DNA from: Desulfobacterales bacterium GWB2_56_26
GTDB taxonomy: Bacteria > Desulfobacterota > Desulfobulbia > Desulfobulbales > Desulfocapsaceae
Direction of reading: 5' to 3'
Assembly (NCBI GenBank): GCA_001799365.1
Contig: MGTI01000029.1
Span: 1 to 52,708, forward strand
Length of the DNA: 52,708 bases
This document shows, in pieces, positions 19,127-28,213 of this stretch. The notes under the pieces are model-generated. The model was not told the DNA's origin and searched no databases. It saw only the letters and a program-made list of their open reading frames with translations. Both the position numbers and the translations under genes were made by a program. How positions within the stretch are numbered: the stretch's first letter is position 1; the number at the start of each line of letters is the position of its first letter.

Positions 19127-20026
19127 TCAGCCGACCCTGCTGCCTTTCGGCCGGTAATAGTCACCGTAAAAAGTTTCGTCGCGGTAGAGCAATCTCGACG
19201 AGATTATGTTGCTTTCATGCCCATTGAAGATCAGGCCGATAATCTTTTCCCTGCCGATTTCCTCGACCGTCTTCTGGATCGAAAGTTTTCCCGAGACGCC
19301 ATGCCGCACCACCAGCACCACACCGTCGATGAGCTTGGCCAACACAGCCGACTCGGAAACAACCTGGTAGGGCGGTGTGTCAAAGACGACAATCCGATCC
19401 GAGTAACGCGCCGAAAGCTCTGTCACCAGGCTCTGCATTCGCATCGAGCCGAGAAGTTCCGCCGGATTGGGCGGCGGCAGGCCGCTTGGCAAAATGGTCA
19501 ATTTTTCCAGGGACGTCTGGCGGATGAGGGAGGGAATTTCACTTCTGTTCAGCAAATAATCGGCGAGACCCTGCTCATGGGAAATCCCGAAAAGACGGGA
19601 GACGGAAGGCAGCCGGAGATCGCACTCGACCAGCAGGGAATGGTGATCGACCCCTTGCGCCAAGGCTATGGCCAGATTGGCCGAAACAAAACTTTTTCCT
19701 TCCTGAGGCAGCACAGATGTAACCATGACGGTCCTGCACATCGGTCTGCCATCGTGAGGATGCAGTATTCTGGAACGGAGGACCCGAAAGGATTCGGAGA
19801 CCTGATTGGAAAAATTCGCCCCGAGGACGAGTCTTTCATCCCATGCCGGAGAACGCCCGGGAGATCTTGCCGGCAATTTCCGCGCTTGTCGGGCATCATT
19901 TTTGATTCCGTCCTGTCGCAAGCCGCCGCTCTTTTCGGCCGGATCTTTCGCAGGCGGCACCATCGGAGCCACCGGTGAAGCGCCGGGAGAATCAGGCTTA
20001 TCCAATTCTTTGGTTATTTTTTCCAT
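19127..20026 (-). CDS. Bacterial tyrosine kinase (CpsD/PEP-CTERM type), stand-alone
   Basis: 299 residues from the ATG at 20026. The Shine-Dalgarno GAGG overlaps the upstream ATPase stop; the track beyond this ATG runs into the ATPase gene. The BY-kinase P-loop domain has Walker A VTSVLPQEGKSFVSANLA, Walker A' in VECDLRLPSVSRLFG and Walker B IVVFDTPP. The C terminus ends in a tyrosine cluster (LYRDETFYGDYYRPKG), the usual autophosphorylation tail. It lacks the membrane chain-length module, which is a separate gene here, so it should act as a cytosolic partner of that Wzz-like protein. A Pro/Ala-rich region of about 90 residues precedes the kinase domain. Confidence 0.9.
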   Translation of the reverse strand: MEKITKELDKPDSPGASPVAPMVPPAKDPAEKSGGLRQDGIKNDARQARKLPARSPGRSPAWDERLVLGANFSNQVSESFRVLRSRILHPHDGRPMCRTVMVTSVLPQEGKSFVSANLAIALAQGVDHHSLLVECDLRLPSVSRLFGISHEQGLADYLLNRSEIPSLIRQTSLEKLTILPSGLPPPNPAELLGSMRMQSLVTELSARYSDRIVVFDTPPYQVVSESAVLAKLIDGVVLVVRHGVSGKLSIQKTVEEIGREKIIGLIFNGHESNIISSRLLYRDETFYGDYYRPKGSRVG

Positions 20027-20034
20027 TATTTCCC

Positions 20035-21009
20035 TCAACCGAGTTTTATCGATCTCATCAGGTATTGGCAAACAGGCACCAGCCAGCCTTTTTGATAGGC
20101 AAAGGCCATTCCGGCTCCTTCTAAAAGAAGAACTACCAGTACCGTCCACACCAGCCCTCTTCGCATCACCGTAGTGTCAGGCGGCAAGAAAAGGAAGCTG
20201 TCGTCGCCCCGGATATGCATCCGATCGATACATTCCCGTACCAATTCCTCATCGATACCCGGAACACCCTGTAAGTATGCGGCAAGCAAAGCGTTATCAC
20301 AGAGCAGATTGATCTGTCGGGGGTTGCCTCCTGTCGCCTCGTATATCAACTCCTCCGCATTCCTCGAAAATACTTCGTCACTCCCGGCACCAGCCTGGTT
20401 CAATCGGAACAGAATATATTGCCGGCATTCTTCCCTGGTTAAATTGCCGAGATGGTAACGAACGGCAATCCGCTGATTCAGCAAAAAAAGTTGTTCCTGG
20501 GTGAGTCGGCCGAGAAGCTCCGGCTGCCCAACCAGGAAGATGGTGAGAACACTCTTCACCTCCGTCGCCAAGTTTGCGAGCAATCGCAACTCTTCCAGCA
20601 GGCCGATCGATAAAATGTGGGCTTCATCGATGATCAGCAGAATCTTCCTGCCGTCTTCCCTGCATTCCTCCAGTAAATTGGCAAAGAGGACGAGAAACTT
20701 TGCTTTATTGCCGTTAAACAGTAAGCCGAACTGCGCGCCCAAGTACGCAAAGAAATCGGTATTCTCCAATGCAGAATCTGGTATTACGCAAAGTTGTCCC
20801 GGAATTTCAAGAGATGCGGTCAGGACATTGAGAAGAGCGGTTTTTCCGGATCCCTCTCCACCGGTCAGCAGCAGCAAAGAGATATCGTCCGCCACGTCCT
20901 GCCTCAGTCCTGCCAAAACCTGTTTATGCATTTTACTCGGAAAAAAGGCGTTGACATCCGGAGAAAGGTCAAACGGTTTGCGCAGCAGTCCGAAGTGTTT
21001 TTGATACAT
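20035..21009 (-). CDS. XrtA/PEP-CTERM-associated AAA ATPase (ExeA-like)
   Basis: 324 residues from the ATG at 21009; earlier in-frame codons overlap the upstream gene. The opening MYQKHFGLLRKPFDLSPD, with FFPSKMHKQVLAGL, is the hallmark of the ExeA/GspA-type ATPase found in exosortase EPS loci (TIGR03015-like, from memory). Walker A is GGEGSGKTALLN (about residue 50) and Walker B ILLIIDEAHIL (about residue 120). GNPRQINLLCDNALLAAY is the sensor-2 region. Near the C terminus a single membrane helix (LVWTVLVVLLLEGAGMAF) would tether it to the inner membrane. It ends 8 bases before the kinase start, so both belong to one operon with the chain-length gene. Confidence 0.9.
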   Translation of the reverse strand: MYQKHFGLLRKPFDLSPDVNAFFPSKMHKQVLAGLRQDVADDISLLLLTGGEGSGKTALLNVLTASLEIPGQLCVIPDSALENTDFFAYLGAQFGLLFNGNKAKFLVLFANLLEECREDGRKILLIIDEAHILSIGLLEELRLLANLATEVKSVLTIFLVGQPELLGRLTQEQLFLLNQRIAVRYHLGNLTREECRQYILFRLNQAGAGSDEVFSRNAEELIYEATGGNPRQINLLCDNALLAAYLQGVPGIDEELVRECIDRMHIRGDDSFLFLPPDTTVMRRGLVWTVLVVLLLEGAGMAFAYQKGWLVPVCQYLMRSIKLG

Positions 21010-21097
21010 GGCAGGAAACCCCGGTTTCACCCCCTTGCGGAGGTAAGTACCTTGACGAAATTCTTTCTTAAAAAACAAGAAACAAATTCCCAAGGTA

Positions 21098-22684
21098 CTA
21101 AATGACGATATACCCCTTCGACCAGATAAAACCAAACAAGGCTGCGACTGCAAGCAATCCCAGGAAGAAGAAGATCAGAGTGAGAAATTTTCGCCACTTT
21201 CGCTGTCGCCGTTCGACAGCTGTCTCGATACGGGGAATGGTCGCAATGAGCGGTAGGCCCAAAGCAGCTTCCAGCATTTCGGGATCCCTGAAGGAGCCAT
21301 CGAAAAAATCAATCGCCAGCGTCAGTACCACCCCCAAACCCAGGCCGGCCATGGCCGCTACACTCATTATCACGGCAAAGTCTGGCTTGATGGGCTTTTC
21401 CGGATACCGGGCCGGATCCTCAATCTTGAACTGGCTGCCTTTTTGCCTCCTTTCCAGATTGAGCATCGATTTCGCCTCCAGATTCTGCGCCACGAGTTCG
21501 TCGTAGTGTTTTTTCAGCTGGCCATATTCCCTGGTGAGAGCAGACCACTCCGCTTCCCGCACCGGGGCCGCCGACACCCATTGCTCATATTGGGTCACAG
21601 ATTGTTTGAGTAGTTCTTTTTCGGCTTTGAGGCTCTCGATATTGAGCAGGACATTTTTGTATTGCGTTTCGAGCTGTAGAACAACAGTGTCCACATCGCT
21701 GTCGATCCCAACCCCACTCCCCTTTCGTCTCTTCGACTTTGAACCGTTCCGGCCGATTTCCTTTTCCAGCCTGGCGATGACCGCACGAGTTCTTCGCACA
21801 TCCGGATGCTTCTCGGTATAGCGAGAGAGCAGTTGTTCCAGCATGATCTTCATCCTTTCCAGCTGGGTCTCATTGCTTACCGATTCCTCCGAATCATTGC
21901 TTGTCACCTGGTTGAGTGTCAGGCTTTTTTCCTTTTTTTCCTTTTCAATCAACTGCTTTCGGTTATTGATCTGATCCTGAATGAGAACGCAGGTCCTCTC
22001 GAGTTCTTGAATGGATTCCTGATTGCTCTGATATTGCCCCTGTACGGAAATCAATCTGGAAACATTGGAGTCCTGCTGATCGGGCATCTCATTGTAATGC
22101 TGAAGCTTATAGTCACGCATCGTGTTTTCCTTACGATCCATGACATCCTTGGCCATCAACAATTCATCGTTGGTATACGCAGAGGTTTCAGTCGCTCTTT
22201 CTTCTCGATATTTCAAGTTTTCTTCAATGAATTTTGCAGCAAGGGAATTTGCTACCTTTGTTACAAATTCGGGATTGCTGTGATTGAAGGCAATCCTGAA
22301 AATATCTCCCTGGGTGGAAGGTTCGATTTTTATCGCTCGTCGCATGGAATCGACAATATCCTCCATCGGCAGATTTTGCCGGGCTTCCGGATAGAGATTC
22401 AATTCAAGGATCAGCTTTTCGAGATTGGTTCTGCTGGTGACTATCTGGGTAAGAGTACTGACAATATCGCGTATCTTATCGGCCACATCGGGAGAGAGCT
22501 TATTGGGATTGATCTTCTGCTGCTGATAACTGAGCAGACTCACTGCTTGGTACATTTTCGGTGTCAGGAGATAAACTCCTAAGCCAATGGGCAGGCTTAT
22601 CAACAGGATTGTAATGATCAACCACTTACGTCGGCTGAACAGATCCACATACTTGTTCGTCAGTTGGCGCTGTATGTAATTCAT
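21098..22684 (-). CDS. Polysaccharide chain-length determinant (Wzz/GumC family, PEP-CTERM type)
   Basis: 528 residues. An N-terminal membrane helix (WLIITILLISLPIGLGVYLL) leads to the Wzz domain (YQAVSLLSYQQQ and onward). A long coiled-coil periplasmic region follows (about residues 170-400, repeats of QEL, LERM, RLEKEI). Two hydrophobic stretches close the protein: FAVIMSVAAMAGLGLGVVLTLAIDFF and FLTLIFFFLGLLAVAALFGFIW. FRDPEMLEAALGLPLIATIP between them is the usual pre-kinase segment. There is no fused kinase; that is encoded two genes downstream. It regulates polymer length and links inner-membrane assembly to export. It is first in the minus-strand operon with the ATPase and kinase. Confidence 0.9.
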   Translation of the reverse strand: MNYIQRQLTNKYVDLFSRRKWLIITILLISLPIGLGVYLLTPKMYQAVSLLSYQQQKINPNKLSPDVADKIRDIVSTLTQIVTSRTNLEKLILELNLYPEARQNLPMEDIVDSMRRAIKIEPSTQGDIFRIAFNHSNPEFVTKVANSLAAKFIEENLKYREERATETSAYTNDELLMAKDVMDRKENTMRDYKLQHYNEMPDQQDSNVSRLISVQGQYQSNQESIQELERTCVLIQDQINNRKQLIEKEKKEKSLTLNQVTSNDSEESVSNETQLERMKIMLEQLLSRYTEKHPDVRRTRAVIARLEKEIGRNGSKSKRRKGSGVGIDSDVDTVVLQLETQYKNVLLNIESLKAEKELLKQSVTQYEQWVSAAPVREAEWSALTREYGQLKKHYDELVAQNLEAKSMLNLERRQKGSQFKIEDPARYPEKPIKPDFAVIMSVAAMAGLGLGVVLTLAIDFFDGSFRDPEMLEAALGLPLIATIPRIETAVERRQRKWRKFLTLIFFFLGLLAVAALFGFIWSKGYIVI

Positions 22685-22958
22685 ATGAAGATGTAATGTG
22701 AATGAGAATTAATAGGTTTCAACATCATTATGTTGCCATAGCGATGCAGGACGATGCTTCTCAAAATACTACAAATTCAATAACCTTCAGTTGCCGTGGC
22801 CGAGATGAGGGATACAGAGGCAATGCGCTAAGAGCTTGAGCAAACAGTAAAAGCCTACTTTACTGCATCAGTTACGCTATATTAATAACCTATTATTTGA
22901 ATCATTTCAATGATAGGTTTTAATTTTTAGACGTTTCTTTATTACGACCAAAGAATTA
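22685..22958. promoter_or_regulatory. AT-rich space before the EPS operon with nested dyad
   Basis: 274 bases without a gene, between the epmA stop and the chain-length start, both on the minus strand. At 22887-22919 arms AACCTAT and ATAGGTT enclose a second dyad TTGAA-TCAT-TTCAA. On the plus strand a T-rich run follows, but no plus-strand gene precedes it. On the minus strand it may end epmA weakly or act as an operator for the EPS operon. Confidence 0.35.
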
Positions 22959-23870
22959 TTAGAAAAAATCTTCAGGATTAAAGGATACTGCGGATGAAAT
23001 GGAAGAACTATCAAGCAACAACATAAAGAGACGATCAACACCCAAGGCTATTCCCGTCGCTTTGCTAAGTCTGGCAAGGTCCTCAAGAAAACGTTCAGGC
23101 ATCAAAACATCCGAGCCGCGCTTAGTTCGGATAGCAGCTATTTCCTGGGCAAATCTGTTACGCTGCTCTACTTCATCAGTGAGTTCGGAAAAACCATTTG
23201 CAAGCTCTATTCCTTTGATATACAGCTCAAATCTCTCCGCGACATTCGGGTTAATTTCACTTTTTTTAGCGAGGGATGCCAACTGGATAGGATATTCATA
23301 GAGGAATACTGGAGATTGATGGCCGAGTTTCGGTTCGACATATTCAACCAGCAGTTCCTCGAATCGGTCGTTAGCCAGGGCATAGTCGAGCGAACAGGGG
23401 CAATATTGACAAAAGGCATCGGCGACGGTCAGCCTCTGCCATTTTGCCGACAGATCGACATCTGATAGAAAACCCCGGAAGCCCTTTACCCGTGAATCTG
23501 CCAATGTCTCAATGACAAATCGCACCAGTTGCTCGCAATCGGTCATCAGCTGCCCGTAGTCGCAGCCTGTTCTGTACCATTCAAGCATCTGAAATTCTTC
23601 CAGATGCAGTCGACCCGATTCACCTTTTCGAAAGCAGTGACTGATTTGAAAAATCCGCTCGCAGCCTATGGCAAGCAGTCGTTTCATGCATAATTCGGGA
23701 GAGGATTGCAGGTAGTGCGTTTCCGAGGCAATCGGTTCAATGTTGCTTTCTGGAATATAAACAGGCTGGCGGATGGGGGTATCGACTTCGAGGAAATCCT
23801 GCCGATGGAAAAAGGTCCTGATGGCACGAAAAAAGGCTGCACGGAGGTGCAGCCCCTCTAAGCTCAGCAT
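22959..23870 (-). CDS. epmA: EF-P lysine ligase EpmA (GenX/PoxA)
   Basis: 303 residues, resembling the catalytic half of class II lysyl-tRNA synthetase without the anticodon-binding domain. Motif 2 is present (CERIFQISHCFRKGESGRLHLEEFQMLEWYR), as is motif 3 (GIALGVDRLFMLLLDS). EVDTPIRQPVYIPESNIEP matches the EpmA substrate-binding start. EpmA attaches (R)-beta-lysine to a conserved EF-P lysine using ATP. Its target efp lies 4 bases upstream on the same strand, which supports the assignment strongly. EpmB, the aminomutase that makes beta-lysine, is not in this window. Confidence 0.95.
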   Translation of the reverse strand: MLSLEGLHLRAAFFRAIRTFFHRQDFLEVDTPIRQPVYIPESNIEPIASETHYLQSSPELCMKRLLAIGCERIFQISHCFRKGESGRLHLEEFQMLEWYRTGCDYGQLMTDCEQLVRFVIETLADSRVKGFRGFLSDVDLSAKWQRLTVADAFCQYCPCSLDYALANDRFEELLVEYVEPKLGHQSPVFLYEYPIQLASLAKKSEINPNVAERFELYIKGIELANGFSELTDEVEQRNRFAQEIAAIRTKRGSDVLMPERFLEDLARLSKATGIALGVDRLFMLLLDSSSISSAVSFNPEDFF

Positions 23871-23874
23871 GAAA

Positions 23875-24438
23875 CTATTCTTTCACCCGGGTCACATATT
23901 CGCCGGTTCGGGTGTCGATCTGAATCTTGTCGCCTTCCTCGACGAAAGGAGGTACCTGCAGCTCGTAACCCGTCTGCACGGTAACCGGCTTGGTATCGTT
24001 GCCCGAGGTGTCGCCTTTCGCCCAGGGATCTGCCCTGGTGACCTCAAGATTGACAAAGGTCGGCAAGGTGATATCGATCGGCTTACTGTCAAAAAACAGC
24101 ACTACGACCTCCATGTTATCGATAAGAAAATGGGTGTTGTCCCCAAGCTGCTCCCGGGTGAGCGCAAGCTGCTCGTAATTGTCGGTATCCATGAAATGGA
24201 ATTCGTCGCCCTGACTGTAGAGAAATTGCATTTTCCGCTCATCGAGCTCGGCTTTCTCGAATTTATCGTTGGAACGATAGGTCTTGACAAGCTGGTTCCC
24301 GGAAATCATATTCCGCATCTTGCATCGATAGAGAGCCTGGCCCTTACCTGGCTTGGAAAACTCGAAATCCGTGACGATATACGGATTCCCATCTATCTGC
24401 AATTTAAGTCCTTTACGCAAATCAGCGGCACTCAGCAT
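23875..24438 (-). CDS. efp: Translation elongation factor P
   Basis: 187 residues, three beta-barrel domains. It relieves ribosomes stalled at polyproline stretches. Lys32 in SKPGKGQALYRCK is at the position of E. coli Lys34, the residue lysylated by EpmA. The signature of domains 2-3 is visible (VTRADPWAKGDTSGNDTKPVTVQTGYELQVP, read in parts) and the end GDKIQIDTRTGEYVTRVKE is typical. GGAG lies 7 bases before the ATG at 24438. It forms a two-gene operon with epmA. Confidence 0.97.
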   Translation of the reverse strand: MLSAADLRKGLKLQIDGNPYIVTDFEFSKPGKGQALYRCKMRNMISGNQLVKTYRSNDKFEKAELDERKMQFLYSQGDEFHFMDTDNYEQLALTREQLGDNTHFLIDNMEVVVLFFDSKPIDITLPTFVNLEVTRADPWAKGDTSGNDTKPVTVQTGYELQVPPFVEEGDKIQIDTRTGEYVTRVKE

Positions 24439-24846
24439 GGTACTTCTCCATATCTTCTTAATCTCAACCGGAACACCGGCAACATGTTTCTATCGTGACA
24501 AAAATCAATAACATAACCGCCGCTTGCAATCGCAACGGGGACAAACAACCACCATAAACTTTCTGGAACCAGATAATATACCTGTCTTCTACCTTCCTTC
24601 GCAACCGTTAAAATCTGTCAACCAGCAAAACCTTCATTTTAACTCTGCATTATATGGTGATTTTCTCGGAAATCCTTTGATGAAGCGGTCCGGGTCATCT
24701 TTTTTCAATGCCAACTGGAAAGGGCCGGTTATAATGCCTGCTGTGGCGAGCTTGGCTTTCCGAAAGTCATTCCCGTTCGTCCAACGCATAATACTCAGTC
24801 ACAATATTGATATGTGTTTACACCGCCCGACTATTCTTTAGAATTT
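24439..24846. other. Intergenic region without a recognisable gene
   Basis: This 408-base space lies between the divergent efp and HIT genes and should hold both promoters. A 105-codon open frame at 24524-24841 (plus) has no ribosome binding site and no family resemblance, so I treat it as chance. I found no RNA gene, and no -35/-10 pair that I trust. Confidence 0.5.
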
Positions 24847-25353
24847 ATGAAAACGCTCTGGACTCCCTGGAGAATTGAACATGTCCTCGGCAATGCCCCA
24901 AAGATCCGTCACTGTCTCTTCGAGCCTTGCGGGGCCGCCCGGACCGACAAGAATCTTCTCCTTCTTTATCGAGACGAATTGGCGCTTGTCCTGCTCAATC
25001 GCTTTCCCTATGCCAATGGCCATCTCCTGGTTGCGCCCACGCGCCATGTAAGCTGTATCACCGAGCTTTCCGCCGAAGAAAATCTTGCCCTGATGGAAAC
25101 TGTGAAGCAGGCCACGGCCATCCTGAAGAGACACCTTGCCCCGGACGGTTTCAATATCGGCTGCAATATCGGCGCCATTGCCGGGGCGGGAATCGCCGAT
25201 CATCTCCATTTCCACATTGTCCCGCGCTGGCATGGCGATCATAATTTTATAAGCGTCGTCGCCGATATCCGGACTATTCCCGAACACATCGAAGCGACCT
25301 ATGACAGGCTCCTTCCCGACTTCCAGGCTCTCCCGGACAAACACGCCAGGTGA
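24847..25353 (+). CDS. HIT-family nucleotide-binding protein (Ap4A phosphorylase-like)
   Basis: 168 residues from the ATG at 24847 (MKTLWTPWRIEHV). The histidine triad is HLHFHIVPRW, with its catalytic central His; the RFPYANGHLLVAPTRH segment is the conserved strand-loop before it. An N-terminal Trp-Pro-Trp-Arg start is typical of the longer HIT proteins annotated as AP-4-A phosphorylase or hydrolase. It should cleave a dinucleoside polyphosphate or nucleoside phosphoramidate; the exact substrate is not readable. Its stop is 5 bases before the mutS start, so the genes are probably translated from one message. Confidence 0.92.
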   Translation: MKTLWTPWRIEHVLGNAPKIRHCLFEPCGAARTDKNLLLLYRDELALVLLNRFPYANGHLLVAPTRHVSCITELSAEENLALMETVKQATAILKRHLAPDGFNIGCNIGAIAGAGIADHLHFHIVPRWHGDHNFISVVADIRTIPEHIEATYDRLLPDFQALPDKHAR

Positions 25354-25358
25354 AACAC

Positions 25359-28004
25359 ATGACGAAACTGACCCCCATGCTGCAGCAGTACCTGGAGATC
25401 AAAGGACAACATGAAGATGCCATCCTTTTCTACCGAATGGGCGATTTTTATGAAATGTTCTTCGATGATGCCATAATCGCCTCAAAAATTCTCGGCATCA
25501 CCCTCACCTCCCGGAACAAGAAAAGCGATCCTGTCCAGGTGCCGATGTGCGGCATTCCTTACCATGCGGCTCAGTCGTATCTGGCGAAACTCATCAAGGT
25601 CGGCCGACGCGTTGCCATCTGCGAGCAGACGGAAGACCCCGCCAGCGCCAAAGGGATCGTCAAGAGGGAGGTGGTGCGGATCATCTCCCCGGGCGTGGTC
25701 ACCGACGATCAGTTGCTTGACGATAAGAGTAACAACTACCTTTCTTCCCTGGTCGTTAAGGAGAGTCAGGGACTTCGTCACTATGGCTTGAGTTTTCTGG
25801 ATGTCAGTACCGGTGAGTTTCTCGTTGGTGAGTTTTCAGGAAAGCCCTGCAGTATCGATGAGGTCCTCGACCAGGTATCTCGCCTCGCGCCGTCCGAACT
25901 GCTGATTCCGGCCGACGATCGTGAAAATCTCGAAGAACTCCTGGAACTGCTTCAGGCGCTGCTGCCGGTGCTCTGCATCACCGAGAGAACTTCCCCTACC
26001 TTTCATGAGGATACTGCAAGGGATTTGCTCCACGATCATTTCCGGGTTGTGTCGCTCGACGGTTTCGGCTGCAGCCATTTCTCCTTCGGCATTACAGCCG
26101 CCGGCGCGCTGCTCGACTATATTCGGGAAACCCAAAAATCGACAGTCGACCATATCGAGAGACTGAAACCTCTCGAAACCGAAACCATTCTCCACATCGA
26201 TGAATCCTCCAGACGAAACCTCGAACTGACCCAGACCATCGTCGGCGGTCATCGCCAGGGTTCGCTATTGTCCGTCCTCGATAGCACCTGCACCCCCATG
26301 GGTGCCCGGCTGCTGCGTCACCACCTTCTGTTCCCGCTCCGCGACAGGCGGAAAATCATCGACCGTCTCGATGCCGTGACTTCATTTTTCAACAATAGTC
26401 TGTTGCGCCGGGAAATCCGGTCTCTTCTCGAAAGCGTCTACGATCTCGAAAGATTGAACAGTCGCATGATTCTTGGGTCGGGCAATGGCCGGGACATGCT
26501 GGCCATGAAGGCTTCACTGGCCTGTCTGCCCGCCATCCACAGTCTCCTCGCCCAGGGCGATACGGCCAAACTCATAGCTTTGCGCGATGCGTTTGATACC
26601 CTCACCGATCTTCTTGAACTCCTTGAAAATTCGGTTCATCCGGAGGCCCCCGTCAGCGTCCGTGAAGGACACCTTATTGCCCCGGGATATAACCAGGAAC
26701 TCGATGAACTGGTCATGCTGCTTCGGGGCGACAAGAAGCTTATTCTCGATCTTGAGAACAGGGAGCGTGAAGCAACGGGGATCGCCAAGTTGAAAATCGG
26801 CTACAACAAGGTTTTCGGTTACTTTATCGAGATCGGTAAAACCCATGAACATAAAGTTCCCGACTACTATATCAGGAAACAAACCCTGGTGAATGCCGAG
26901 CGATTCATCACCCCCGAACTCAAAGAGTTCGAAAATCGAGTACTTGGCGCCGAGGATCGTCGGGTTGAACTCGAATATGAACTTTTCCTCACTATTCGTT
27001 CCCGATTGGCCGAGAACAGCACCCGTATCCTGCAAACCGCCCGGTTGCTTGCCCAACTTGACGTCCTCACCACCAGCGCCGAGATCGCCCACAAAAATAA
27101 CTACCGCCGCCCGGAAATTGACGATGGCGATGGTATTCACATTGTCGAAGGACGGCACCCGGTCATCGAGCGGGCACTGCCCTCCGGCAAGTTTGTGCCG
27201 AACGATGTTCACCTGGACCAGCACAATAACGAGGTGCTCATTATCACCGGACCGAACATGGCCGGCAAATCCACCGTCCTGAGACAAACCGCCCTCATTG
27301 TTCTCATGGCCCAGATGGGTTGTTATGTTCCTGCCGAACAGGCAACCATAGGTATCGTCGACAGAATATTCACCCGAGTAGGTGCGATGGATAATCTTCG
27401 CCGAGGTCAGTCGACCTTCATGGTGGAGATGAGCGAAACCGCCAATATCCTCAACAATGCTACGGAGAGAAGTCTGGTTATTCTTGATGAAATCGGCCGA
27501 GGAACCTCAACCTACGACGGCCTCTCCATCGCCTGGGCGGTAGCCGAAGAACTTGTCGAGAAAAACGGCAAGGGCGTCAAAACCCTGTTCGCCACCCATT
27601 ATCACGAACTCACCGAACTTGCAAAGACCAATACCCGTATTCAAAACTATTCCATTGCCGTGCGCGAGTGGCAGGGGAACATCATCTTCCTGCATAAGCT
27701 GGTAAAAGGTGGAACGAGCCGAAGCTACGGCATTCAGGTGGCTGGCTTGGCCGGGGTCCCGCCGCATGTCGTCAAGCGGGCGATGGAGATACTGAAAGAG
27801 ATTGAGTTCGGAAAATTCAGGCAAAACGGACAGCTATACTCTTTCGGCAACAAAAGCAGAAACAAAAAAAATCCCGATCAGCTTCTTCTCTTTGCTCCCC
27901 CTGTCGACCCTATCAGGGAATTTTTAATGAAAGTAAACCTCGATGAGTGTCCACCGGTCGAAGCACTCAATACTCTCTACTCGCTGAAAAATATGCTCAA
28001 TTGA
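25359..28004 (+). CDS. mutS: DNA mismatch repair protein MutS
   Basis: 881 residues from the ATG at 25359, with AGGTGA 5 bases upstream; a GTG at 25350 overlapping the HIT stop is the alternative. The mismatch-reading Phe-x-Glu is present in FYRMGDFYEMFFDDA. The ATPase has Walker A TGPNMAGKST, Walker B with signature VILDEIGRGTSTYDG, and the following ATHYHEL. The clamp and lever domains span about residues 270-600. It recognises mismatches and recruits MutL, which is not in the window. Confidence 0.98.
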   Translation: MTKLTPMLQQYLEIKGQHEDAILFYRMGDFYEMFFDDAIIASKILGITLTSRNKKSDPVQVPMCGIPYHAAQSYLAKLIKVGRRVAICEQTEDPASAKGIVKREVVRIISPGVVTDDQLLDDKSNNYLSSLVVKESQGLRHYGLSFLDVSTGEFLVGEFSGKPCSIDEVLDQVSRLAPSELLIPADDRENLEELLELLQALLPVLCITERTSPTFHEDTARDLLHDHFRVVSLDGFGCSHFSFGITAAGALLDYIRETQKSTVDHIERLKPLETETILHIDESSRRNLELTQTIVGGHRQGSLLSVLDSTCTPMGARLLRHHLLFPLRDRRKIIDRLDAVTSFFNNSLLRREIRSLLESVYDLERLNSRMILGSGNGRDMLAMKASLACLPAIHSLLAQGDTAKLIALRDAFDTLTDLLELLENSVHPEAPVSVREGHLIAPGYNQELDELVMLLRGDKKLILDLENREREATGIAKLKIGYNKVFGYFIEIGKTHEHKVPDYYIRKQTLVNAERFITPELKEFENRVLGAEDRRVELEYELFLTIRSRLAENSTRILQTARLLAQLDVLTTSAEIAHKNNYRRPEIDDGDGIHIVEGRHPVIERALPSGKFVPNDVHLDQHNNEVLIITGPNMAGKSTVLRQTALIVLMAQMGCYVPAEQATIGIVDRIFTRVGAMDNLRRGQSTFMVEMSETANILNNATERSLVILDEIGRGTSTYDGLSIAWAVAEELVEKNGKGVKTLFATHYHELTELAKTNTRIQNYSIAVREWQGNIIFLHKLVKGGTSRSYGIQVAGLAGVPPHVVKRAMEILKEIEFGKFRQNGQLYSFGNKSRNKKNPDQLLLFAPPVDPIREFLMKVNLDECPPVEALNTLYSLKNMLN

Positions 28005-28108
28005 AAGAAATCACGGATGCCTATCTCTTTCTCGCCTCCCGCAAGATCACCCTCGCGACAGGCCTTCGTCAGGTACGATCTGTGCCGTACTCTTTGTTTC
28101 TATTTATT

Positions 28109-28137
28109 TTGCCTTGGTTATTTCTTTCCTGTATAAT
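28109..28137 (+). promoter_or_regulatory. Putative sigma-70 promoter for the amidase gene
   Basis: TTGCCT (28109-28114) and a perfect TATAAT (28132-28137) are separated by 17 bases, about 75 bases upstream of the amidase start and after the mutS stop. A second TATAAT lies at 28179-28184 but has no -35 partner. Confidence 0.6.
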
Positions 28138-28213
28138 GACCCCCGATATCAATCAAGTATTTGATAACAGATGTTGGCTATAATTTCTGCTGGAGCTCAG
28201 ATTTATCTCAGTG

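Noticed and set aside
24524-24841. 105-codon open frame
   Set aside because: No ribosome binding site or family resemblance, and it overlaps the space where the HIT promoter must lie.
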